DNA from: Agelaius tricolor
Taxonomy: Eukaryota; Chordata; Aves; Passeriformes; Icteridae
Direction of reading: 5' to 3'
NCBI GenBank assembly: GCA_023055355.1
Contig: JALJCS010000028.1
Span: 5,332,418 to 5,396,417, forward strand
Length of the DNA: 64,000 nt
In this document: piece by piece, positions 53,908 through 64,000 of the stretch
Layout of the letters: every line of letters starts with the position of its first letter
Numbering within the stretch: the first letter of the stretch is position 1
The notes under the pieces: generated by a model
What the model was told of the DNA's origin: nothing
Database searches by the model: none
Seen by the model: only the letters and a program-made list of their open reading frames with translations
Position numbers and translations under genes: made by a program

Positions 53908-54542
53908 TGTCAGAACCACGTGGGGCTGTTATAATTTATCTCTTCCACAACCCATCCTCTCCCCAGGAGATCTCTGCTGTCCATGGCCACTGAGTGTCCC
54001 TGCAGGGCTGAGCCAATCCCATCATCCCATGGGGAGATGCTCCGCCCAGGGGAGGAGCCAAGCATTCCTACCTGGATACAATCTGAGGGTTGGGACAGCA
54101 CAGCAGCCTTTGCTCAGTGCATTCCCAGAGGAGCAGCTTCTGCTGCCCTGCATTGCCAGAGGAAGATCAGGCCCATCTACACCACCACTGGACCTTCAGA
54201 GGAAAACTCCATCCTTCTCCAGGATCCCTGCTCCAGCAGAGCCACAGCTGGCACTGCAGGAGGGCTGAGCCCCCATGGGATGGGGCTGTGCCACCACCCT
54301 GACACACAGGAGGTCAGGTCGATTCTGACTCTCTCAGTGTTATTTTGTGTTACTGCAAATTTATTTTGTTTTTAATTTTTATTTTTCCTAATAAAAAACC
54401 TGTTATTCCTACTCCCATATCTTTGCCTGAGAGCCCCTTAATGTCAAAATTAAAATAAATCAGAAAGAGGAGATTTACATTTTCCATTTCAAGAGAGGCT
54501 CCTGCCTTCCTCAGCAGACACCTGTCTTTTCAAACCAAGACA
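53908..54542 (+). mobile_element. Solo LTR, ERVL-like, antisense to CAMTA1
   Basis: CCAAT box at 54013-54017, a degenerate TATA (ctggatacaatc) about 54070, and AATAAA at 54390-54395. This is followed by the U5-like part (catatctttgcctgagagcc) and an end near aaaccaagaca. The order and text match an abundant songbird LTR family as I remember it. Both ends are approximate and no internal viral genes remain. Confidence 0.7.
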
Positions 54543-57500
54543 TTTTCTGAGACAAACAACTGGACCTTTTGTGTCCAATTGTGAGGTGTTCAAAACCTTT
54601 GTGAGGTGTTCAAAACCTTCTTTTTCACAGGCACATCTGCTCCAGACAGAGACAGCCAGAGGACACAGAAAACCATCACAACCTCTCATCCTACAAAGGG
54701 GATGTCTGAAACATCACAGCTCTCATGCATAACTCAGAAGAGGTTCAGATAGTAAAAATTATTACCCCACACACCCAAATAGTCTCCATCAGCTAATTTA
54801 ACATCATTAGTGATCTAGATGATGAAGTAATAAAAAGTAATATGCTTCAGAGATTTCATGTAAATACACTTCTTGCTCCCAGGGAGGTTCCAAAGAAGGG
54901 AGCAAGGACACAGCAGTGGGTGATGTGGCAGTTCTGCAGGTGCTTCTGCCTTCCTCTCAGGTGAGCTGTATTTTTCACAGCCTGACAGTGCTGGGTTGTC
55001 ACCAAGCAGGACAAGATTACGGGGCCTCCTGGCTTCAGTGCAGCACAGGCAAGTGGACCTCAGCAGTGGACTGGTACTGAAATTTATACTTTTTATACAT
55101 AAAAGCATATAAAACAAGCACAAACCAAGGTTTGTTCCTTATGCCTGCATCTAAAAGCTGACCTCAGAATGACAGATCTCATGAATGCCAATCTACTTGA
55201 TGAACTGAAATGTTTTGACACTGAAATGAACAGCATACATATGTTTTGGAAAACTCATAATCAGCAGCAAATCACTATTTGTGATGACCTACCAGGAAAG
55301 CAAGAGCAAGATGTGAAAGGAAAAATACAAATATAACTTCTACACAGGAAAGGCATCAGGAGAGTGGACACACCAGGGCAGAAACCCTACAGTGGGGTGG
55401 TAAGGGGGAATGAGGGGAGCCCTGCACTGGGCTGCAGATGGCTCTGGAAATATTCCTGCTGGAAATCGTCCCAGTCAAATCCTGCCCATCATCCCAGTGC
55501 CTGCAGCCTCAGCAGAGTTGCTCTGCTTCCCCCAAACCCAAGTTAAAGGTGCTGCCATCTGACCTTGACCTGGACAAGGCTCCTTGGCTTCTCCTGCCTC
55601 CACTGCTGCTGGGGGTAAGCAGGAGATGGTGCAACAAGTGGTTAAACACAACAAGTCGTTGGTTTTGATGAAGAAAAATGCAACTGCAACATCTGTCTGA
55701 CTCTTGTTTGAAGCTTCATCAGCACTAAGTGGTCAATAAATCAGACTGGCATGGCGTTACATTTCTGCCATGGCTTAACCATTAATCTAATGCCAGTTCT
55801 CATGAAAAATGAAGGAGAAAAACTTTGCAATGGTGAAAGTGTACACATTATTCAGAAAGTGATAATGGCACAAAATGGTGCTGCAGCCCTTCATCCCAGT
55901 GGCTGGAGCAGCCTGGCAGCCTCCTCTGCTGCCACCACACACCATGGAAATTATCTGAGTGAAACAGGGATGGTTTGTTCCACCAGCCTGCTCCACGTGG
56001 GGATTTTTCCCAGGAGCAGAAACACCAAACTGGAACAGTTCTAGCAGGTGGGGGGCTGTGGGCAGCCAGCACAGGGCTGACCAATGCTGGGGTGAAGGGA
56101 TGGTCAGTTCCTGCAGAGTTCCACCATGGCTCAGCCACAGGGGAAACTCATTTCAGCAGCCACCTTTTGCTTCTTCTTCTTCTTCTTCACTTCCCAGAGT
56201 CCCCTCCAAGGGGAAGTCTCCCTTCTCAGGGAGAATAATCACAAACACCTTCTGCCTCACCAAAGCATGCTGGTTCGGTTCTCTTCTTCTATTTTTCTTT
56301 TAAAAGCAAAAATCAAAAGCCATTTCTGGCCAGCTTCCAGCTGCTCTTCAGTTGCTCAGCCAAGGCAATCAGCTCAAGGCAAAATCTCACTGGCAGGGGC
56401 TCCCAAATCACCGATGACCACAGCTGAAGATAATTTTCTTTGGAAAAATACCTCTGAGCTGAAAGTTTTGCATTTGTACTCCCTGCTGGAAGGATGAAAG
56501 GAAGTAAATTATCCTCAGGTGTTAAGAGATCAGTGAGTTTAATCTCAGCCAAGGAATTACCCCCAAATGCAGCCACTTCCCCTGGCTGGCATTGGACATT
56601 TGTGTCAGTTCTGTTGTGTCAAACCTGTGAAGCCCCACAGTGGTGAAACCATCCTGTTCCAGCTCTAATGGCTACACCACGAAGCAGGAGGGTGGGAGGG
56701 TGACAGTGGGATGGATAGGCAGCTCCTGTGCCCCACTCCCTCCCTGCTCACCCCCAAAATTATAACAGGCTTCTTCTTTTCCAGCAACTATTCATTCATG
56801 AGGTTTACTTTGTATTTCTCAAACAATCCAAAAGGCCGAAAAGAAAATCTCAGCTTTCTGGGAAGATAATTTCACATCCATTGCTGTGGGGTGACTATTA
56901 ATATTAATATTTGGATTAATATTTGACAGATTATCACCTCCAAAAAAAGCTAATATAAAGAGGTCCCATAAAAAGCTAATATAAAGAGGTTTCTGTGCTT
57001 TTGAAGGGCTACCATTACATGATGCTTTAGTACCCACAGGTAACTCAGGGACAGGTACTGGGAGTGCCTGTGTATCATCTGTATGTTATCTAAAAATCAA
57101 ACCGGTGAATGAAACTATTCCCAGACACATGGATGACAGAATCTTCTGCTATTTATATCAATGTCTTTCTGGATGGTTTTCTCTGGATTTTCAAAGGTTT
57201 GAGAGCAGGGTCTGAGATACCTGAAGAAAAAGGCACAAATACATAACACAGACACTGAAGTAGTGGAATTTTTTCAGAGAGCAAATGCTAGCTTTGGGCA
57301 GATTATTGGTTTGAATCCCAGCAATTTCTTTATCCTTGAACTAATTTCTAATTGAGGTCATGCTATGGAAGGCAACCTGGTGGCTGATGCCTTAGAATAT
57401 ATTAATCTTCCACACTAACTGTGAAAACAAAAAAAAAAAAAATCCACTGCCTTTGAGCACACAACCTACTGCCTTAATTTATCTAGAGCTGGGCATGTTT

Positions 57501-58872
57501 AATTAGGGAGAACGAGCCAATTACCAGAGACATTGCACAGCCCTGGCACCTGAGCTGGAGCACTGGAGCACAGGGAAGAGAGTGGGACCCCAGAGCCAGA
57601 CACAAAAGCAGTTGTTGTGCTGCAGAGCAGGACTGCTTCTGCTGGAAAATCCCTTTCAGCTAGCACAGCACCTTGAATTAACCTTGTCCCCTATGGCTCC
57701 AGCTGACAAAGGAGCTGCTGGAACTTCTGGCCCTTCCTCAGGAAGAGAAGATGCTTGGAGTCAGCCAGGCAGGGAGACATCGGTGCATGTGTGGATTTAA
57801 ATGGAGTTAAACCCTGACACTCACTCAGGATCTCGTGCCACTTGTCACTGTCCTTGCCTGGGTACAGGAGCTTTGGGCCATCCCCACCATTGCCACATCC
57901 CAGCCATGGCTGGGCTCTCAAGGTTTATATCCTATGGATACAATGCTTGTCTCAAAAGGTCAGCCAGCCCACAACTCCAACAAAGAGCCATTTTCCCAGT
58001 TTTTCAGCCCAAATTATTTTGAGTTTTTCTGTTTGTTTAAGTTCAAGAATTAATGAGACAAAGAGACTGGCTACAGGACAATACAGCTCCATGTACTGCA
58101 GTACTGAAAGGCTTGGAAAGCACACAATTATTTTGAGATTACAAGATTTCCTGCAATTGTTTTAAAGAGAATCAAGATTTCATCTGGCTGTATACTTTAT
58201 AATCTGTTCCCCAGTTCCTCTTCAATACCTTGGTAAGGGCACAGCACACAGAGCAGACAGCATTTAAATAGCATGAGCAGAAAAGTAAGAGAGTCTTAAT
58301 ATAGAACAAACCCTCACTAATACATCCTCAAATGTGATACATTTGAAGATATTTTATATAGAAAGAGCTGCCTCTAAATACTCCTGAGGATCATGTTTAC
58401 TTAAAGTACACTTTGAAAGACACAGAGAAACAACATGCAGTAATTCCTGGCCTCCAAATTCCAAAAGAAATTGATTTCTGAGATGTTTTTTATCTTTCAT
58501 AGCAATGCCTCTAGTGCTAGTAAAAGGTATAACAGGAAGATGATGCTACACAACCAGAAACGTGCAGCAAGATAAAACAAAAGGCACTTCTCTTTCTCAC
58601 ACAGGTATTATTCTTCTGGACAATGGAAATTTCTTTTCATCTGTGTCACATCTCCCAGCTGGAAGCTTTAACTTACACAGGCAGCTGACAGGGACAAGAT
58701 AATTCTGCCATGAGCTGGGACTGCATTTGTTTATCTGGGAACATGCAGGGAGCTTTGCTGCTGACACAGAGGTCCCAGGGATGGAGATGCAGCAGGGAAA
58801 TCTCCTGTCCTGCTTATTGCCCAGAGACCATGATTCCCAAGAAATCATGGAAGTGATTTCATGGCAAGGTGT

Positions 58873-59316
58873 TGTGGGTTGTGAGGGTGCCCAGGATGAG
58901 GTGAGAGATGAGAATTGACTCTTAAGTTCTCAAAAGGCTGATTATTATATTATATTATATTATATTATATTATATTATATTATATTATATTATAATTTTA
59001 TATTATATTATATTATTTTACATTATATCATATTGTTATGTTATGTTATATTATAATGCTATACTAAAACTATACTAAAGAAAGAGAAAGGAGACATCAG
59101 AAGGCTGGAAAAGAATGATAATAAAAAACTCATGACTGACCAGAGTCCTGACAGCTGGACTGGGATTGGTCATTAACTTAAAACAACTCACTTGCTGGGT
59201 AAACAATTCTCCAAATCACATTCCAGAGGAACAAAACGTGGAGAAGCTGAAGCTTCTCATCTTGCCAGGAGAAGAAATCCTGGTGAAGGGATTTTTCATA
59301 AAATATCACGGTGACA
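58873..59316 (-). mobile_element. Solo LTR, same family as 12538-12905, with expanded microsatellite
   Basis: Shares long stretches with the LTR at 12538 (for example agaaagagaaaggagacatc, ctccaaatcacattcca and gtggagaagctgaagcttc) and has matching ends (TGTGGG...GTGACA). The AT-rich part beside the polyA-signal position has grown into a TATTA repeat. Orientation is inferred from the other copy. Confidence 0.75.
58941..59055. repeat. (TATTA)n microsatellite inside the LTR
   Basis: More than a dozen near-perfect TATTA pentamers followed by degenerate copies (tattattttacattatatca, then ttatgttatg). Confidence 0.95.
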
Positions 59317-59741
59317 GGAAGGTCTGAGGGCACTCAAGCACCTGTGGTGTTGGTACTGCCCAGCACACAGGGCATCAGTGGCAGAGCATCCCTCAGCACA
59401 GCCTGGCTCCAAGAACCATGGTGGGCTCCAGAGCAAGGCTCACCCATGGTTTTTACTGTCTGGATTCTGCAAAGACCAACCTGAGACTTCCACAGCTTTG
59501 AGCTGTTGGTCAGAGGCAGCTGGCTCAGTCAATAGCTGTGCTGTATAAAAACACAACCATCATCAAAGCATGCAGAGAGAACTGAGAGAAAGCAACCTGC
59601 CCTACTTCAGATACTCCTTCTTAACACCCCCACTGAGGAAAAGTGGGGAACAGCAGCACCACTGCCTCTAGCCCAGCTGCTGCATGCAGCACCCAGTGCC
59701 TCTACAGGGACACAGATCTGCTGTGGAAATCACCAAGGCAT

Positions 59742-59766
59742 CTCCTCCTCCTCCTCCTCCTCCTCC
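59742..59766. repeat. (CTC)8 trinucleotide repeat
   Basis: Eight perfect CTC units in non-coding DNA. Confidence 0.95.
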
Positions 59767-61550
59767 CTGTCACTTGCTCTCTGCAGTTTTACAATTCATT
59801 CTGCAAAAGGCTTGAGGATTTTCAAACAATAGCACTGAGGGCAAAGCAAAGGTTTCTTTGGGTTTGAGCTCCTCTGAGATACTCTTCCTGACAAATGAGG
59901 CCTATTATAGCACACACATCTCTTGCTATACTGAATAAATTCTGCTACTCCAGCTCTCCACCTTTGAAGACTTACTTTGCACAGTGCCTCTGTGTTTTCC
60001 TATGTTAAACCTGTATACTGCAACCATTTCCAGAATAGTGAATTTCTCCTGCAAGGAAATTGGTGCAGAGAAGAACACCAAAGCTGTGTGATATTTCAGT
60101 GTCCTACACCTGAATTGTGCTTTTTGTTTTCAAACTATCTCAAAAAATTTCCCAACTGATACAGCCCAATTTATACATCATGATTACTCAATTTAACAGC
60201 TAAACATGGGGTTTTTTTAGACCAAGACAAAGAAAAGGCTTTGATTGATTGCCAATAAAGCACCAGTGAGGAACCTCCCAGCCACCAAAACTGCAGATGT
60301 GGAGCAGAGTTCTGCCCTGCAGCTGCAGGAATACTTAGAAATCATGTTTGGAATCATGCTGCCCATGCACACACAGGCAAAGTCCCAACAAATCACAGAC
60401 ACAAATGTAAATATTGAGGTACTGCAAATGCTGTAACAGTGCTGCTCTCTTTGCAGGCTGCTGCTCTGGAAAAGATTTGCTACTGCATTTGGACTATTTT
60501 TCCCCAGAAGTGTGAGCCAAAGATCCCTCAGCTGACATTTGTGAGGACTCTTTATTTTTTTTTTTTTTCATTCTGAAGTACAGAATCTCTTCTCCCTCTT
60601 TTCTGTTTTTATTGCAACCTTTACATGGGAATTCTGTCATTGCATTTCAAACGAGCTCAGGCAGAGCTCAGCTCAGAACACTTCCATCCCCATCACTGGC
60701 CAGAAATGCCAGCATTATAAATCATGCCCCAAGTGGCTTCTGCCCTTTCCCAGCTCACCCAAGCCAGAGATACAATAATAGTTGATCTGAAATAAGAAGA
60801 AATTTTAATTTCAAAGCTCCACTGACATTCACCAAGTGCTTTCGAAGTTTCTATCAACAGAATGCTTCCAATTCTAGCTGGAATGAGGAGGGTGCAAGTT
60901 TTTCTCTCAAGCTGATGGCCTAGTTTGCCTCAATAACACTATTATCTGTTAAATATTAATGCATTTCTGTGAATTAAGAGCAGTTCTATGGGCACCTGCA
61001 GATGCACCACTTCTTACTTTTTTAATTGGTATTGTTGTAGGTGGACCAAGTAATAGAAAGCTGACATTTCCAAATACCAAACAAGAAAAGCCCAGGAGAA
61101 TGTACTGAGAGCTCATGATAAGCTTTCCCTACAGAGATGTGCTGTCCTTCAGCACTGCTCCTAAAGCTTCACCAAGCTACTTTTGCACATACAAAAATGA
61201 TTTAGAATCATTTGGAAGAGGATTGCCCCTGAGTACACTCCCCACAGCAGCAGCACAATGCACTGAGGATGTGTCCAAGAATTGGCCCAACTGCTCAAGG
61301 CAGCAGAGCAGCATCTGCCAGGGTGCCAGAGCCTCCCAGCCCCACACATCCCACCAGGAAGGGAGCTCTGTGCAGGGCTGTGCTGGGAAGGATGAAAGTT
61401 TGAACAAGAAAGTCTCACAGATATGTGTGCTTAGCAGAAAGATTTCTAAATGTAGAGTTTGATGAAGGGATAGACATGGAAGCAAGTTTTGATATAGAAG
61501 AAAAGAATTGCTGAGCCAGTCTCACTGGCTAACCAAGGAGGCAAAGGGTG

Positions 61551-62086
61551 TGTTAGTTAGAAGGGGTTTTTATGGCTTAGAGCAAAGGATAAACCCACCC
61601 CAAACAAGAAGATGTTTTTACCAACAAGAAAATAGCACAGGCAAACAAGTCAGCAAATGTGGCAAGTAGAAAAAAGGTCTCAGAATTTTCCACTGCAAGA
61701 AAACTGAAAAAACAACTTCTAGCTTGAACTGTAATGTACTAACTTTTAGTGATTGGAGAATAATAACATAAATATGGTAATTATAGTAGTTATGATGGGC
61801 TATAGATAATAGTAGATAGATAATAGATAATAGTTAAGGTATAGATTGGTTCTACTGTATTAAGATGCTCAGCAAAGAAAAGTCTATAATGCAATGTAAC
61901 CAAAAGAAAAGTATATAATGCATTGTAATCAAAACCAAAGGGTCTCTGGGCCTGCCTGCAGCTGGAGCTGACAGCTGTAGGCACAGCTCTGTCACCCAGA
62001 CCCTGGGCTGCTGGAACATCTTGGATGCAATAAACTGCATTTTGCAGAGCCCCTGGAGTCCCACATCCCTCAATTCAGCTCTTACA
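61551..62086 (+). mobile_element. Solo LTR (ERV type), antisense to CAMTA1
   Basis: 536 bp with TG...CA ends (TGTTAGTTAG...CTCTTACA). It has TATA-like agtatataatgc (about 61908), AATAAA at 62029-62034 about 55 bp before the 3' end, and the U5-like text ctgcattttgcagagcccct. The interior shows short tata/gata-rich slippage (61800-61840). The flanks share only gtg, so a target duplication is not clear. No viral genes are present. Confidence 0.75.
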
Positions 62087-64000
62087 GTGCTGGAAGGTGA
62101 TGGCAGCTCCAGCAGCATCCCAGGGGCTGCAGCTGTGCTCACCAGCCCTGAGCCCTCTCCCTACACCTGCACAGACACAGAGCAGGAGCATGGGGCTGGA
62201 AAGGAGGCACCTGTGAGCCTGATCCCTGCCTGAAGGAACAGCAGATAAATGCTATTTAATGTTCCATGCAGCCTATAGAGTACATGGTAAGCCAACAAGT
62301 CCTTTTTATTTTTATTCTTTGCTCTTGCTCTGAGGCCTCTACCATTCATAGCTTCTATAAATTTGTTACTTTTGATATCAATGAGTGGTAATACAATTCC
62401 CAGAGGAATAACATCAATAACCTTCAAAACACTTTCATAATGTTGCCTTTGATAGTCTTGCAACACGTTTGTTCCTATGGCAAAACCCTTATGACATTGT
62501 TACACAGCACTCAGGTTATTCACTGAAGGTTTTGTTGTGCCTGGATAACCCTTCCAGACATGAGTAACCCCAGTGCCAGGGAATCCAAAGTTCTCCTTTT
62601 GGAGTCCAGCTTTACCTGTGCATTGCATATGAGAGCTCACAAAGTGCATGGTCCAAACAAAAGATGCATAAAAGCTGAACAACATGGGGGCTGTGCCCAG
62701 AGGAAGAGATGGGCAGGTCCCAGGGACACCCCAAAGTGCCACATCAAGGACGTGGCTCCCTCCATTGTCCCTGCAGCTGCTGGCTGTGACTCACTGGCCA
62801 TGGTGTCCTGAAAGGGATCCACAGCAGCCAGCACTTTGAACAGGAGACATCAAATCCTACAGCAAAAAAGGGAGTATCAGACTGGAATTTCTTCTGAACT
62901 GCAAGAAAAAGATTATTAGACAACCTTCTTTCTTCTTCTCCACTACCACTCAGCATCCAATGGGATTAACAAACAGGGATTAGCATCTCAGCACTCCTGC
63001 TGCAGGCTGGGAGCCAGCCCAGCTCTCTGGGCCTCCTCCACATCCATCTGGAGACTCCCATGTGGATGCCTTGGAAACTTAAAAGGAAACGTGACCCCCA
63101 ACAGTGCTGCTGTGTGGCTCAGAGGGGCTTCTCTGACCTGCTGATAAGAATGGAATTATCTCCTTATCAGGCCTCTCCAAGGACTCTGACTCCTGTCTGG
63201 CTGTGTAGGCATTCAGGTTTCCCTTGGGGAGATCTGACAAATGGATTTTGTTTCTGTTTCACTATGTGAGAGCAAGCACAGAAGCACTCCCAGGGTGCAC
63301 AAACAGCTCTGGTCAGTGCCAGCACAGCTGTGAACTCAAGGAAGGGACACTCACTCCTTCCTGGCTCCTTTGTGCCCCAAATCAGGTCTCTCTTTCACAA
63401 ACTAAGAGCAAAGAATGGTAAATTGGACAGTGAGCCCATCCTGCCTCAAACTGCCAAGCCAGAGCAAGAACCTGGCTGCTAAGGGAGATGTTATCAGGGA
63501 TGAGCAGGAGTTGCTACAGCAAAGCAAACTGCCCTTCAGCCCAGTCCATCAGTCTCAAACTCACTGCACAGGAGCAGCCTGGCACATGACAGGGCCCTGA
63601 TAACCTCCAAAGCTGTGTCATTTAAACAGACAAAGCTGAGCTTTGTTTAGCCCTTGGGCTCAGGCTGAGCTGCTGACAGATGCCAACACTTCATCCAATT
63701 AGATTTTTAAGTAGTGAGCACAAATTTATCAGGTGAGCATTTGGAGATGTGGCACACAAGAGTTATCAATTCCTTTGGTAACTCCATGGCTGCATCTCTC
63801 CTGGAGAGTCTCCCTCATCTTTTTATTTCACAGTATGCCCCAAGAAAAAGAGTAAAGTTTTGGCAGTGCCTTCTGAAGAATACAACAAATAGCAATGCAG
63901 TTGCTGTTAAATGCAGAAATTCCCTCTCCTTTTTTTTTTATTAAATCTACTTGCCAGATTTGACTATGAAACTGATATATTTTATACACTAAGGGCTGCT

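Larger units (their letters stand above)
52094..64000 (-). other. CAMTA1: CAMTA1 upstream intron (partial, at least 11.9 kb)
   Basis: No exon encoding the preceding part of the CG-1 domain was found. Contents are a tandem repeat (52704-52812), three solo LTRs (about 53908-54542, 58873-59316, 61551-62086), microsatellites at 58941-59055 and 59742-59766, and short two-copy tandems near 54581-54620 and 56945-56990. Confidence 0.75.

Noticed and set aside
59643..59867. Open frame with a poly-leucine run
   Set aside because: The leucines come from a (CTC)8 microsatellite.
1..64000. tRNA, rRNA, microRNA hairpins, CRISPR arrays, bacterial-type operons or defence systems
   Set aside because: No characteristic motifs were seen, and the window is plainly vertebrate nuclear DNA. 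Folding and covariance searches could not be run.

Overview
The window is vertebrate genomic DNA, most likely from a songbird. It has large introns with consensus GT-AG splice sites, CR1 retroposon 3' ends, and several solo LTRs of types I recognise from passerine genomes; the species assignment is inference. One protein-coding gene is recognisable: CAMTA1 (calmodulin-binding transcription activator 1), on the minus strand and occupying about 52.1 kb down to at least 7.8 kb. I could place 16 internal exons. Their reading phases agree at every junction and together give exactly 1488 codons. Both ends of the gene are missing: the start and first part of the CG-1 DNA-binding domain lie beyond the 64,000 edge, and the last ~10 codons with the 3' UTR were not found.

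Layout in transcription order (high to low coordinate): 64.0-52.1 kb is upstream intron carrying three solo LTRs. The end of the CG-1 domain is at 52.09-51.94 kb and its linker exon at 41.9-41.8 kb, separated by a 10-kb intron with a G-rich hexamer minisatellite (46.64-47.02 kb). The giant 1.86-kb activation-region exon is at 40.2-38.3 kb. Two TIG/IPT exons follow at 37.1 and 36.3 kb, the first abutting a CpG-rich block with a 22-bp minisatellite. A 12.6-kb intron holds a strong CpG island (about 31.6-32.6 kb) with a full CRE and a CCAAT box, a second full CRE 1.5 kb away, and an alternating 62/55-bp minisatellite (25.4-25.8 kb). A dense exon cluster at 23.6-16.9 kb encodes a coiled segment, ankyrin repeats, a basic regulatory region and the first IQ motifs. 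Further IQ exons lie at 13.2-12.4 kb, where the introns are reshaped by a solo LTR and a 360-bp tandem duplication. A 31-bp exon at 7.8 kb encodes the start of the conserved C-terminal tail.

Read together, the exons encode a nuclear, calmodulin-responsive transcription factor: CG-1 (DNA binding), a Ser/Thr/Gln-rich activation region, TIG, ankyrin repeats, then IQ motifs. The CpG island between the TIG and ankyrin exons suggests an internal promoter that could make an N-terminally truncated form with only ankyrin and IQ modules. I found no second gene, no tRNA or rRNA, no CRISPR, and nothing that looks like a novel prokaryote-style system; the remainder is intron or flank with repeats.
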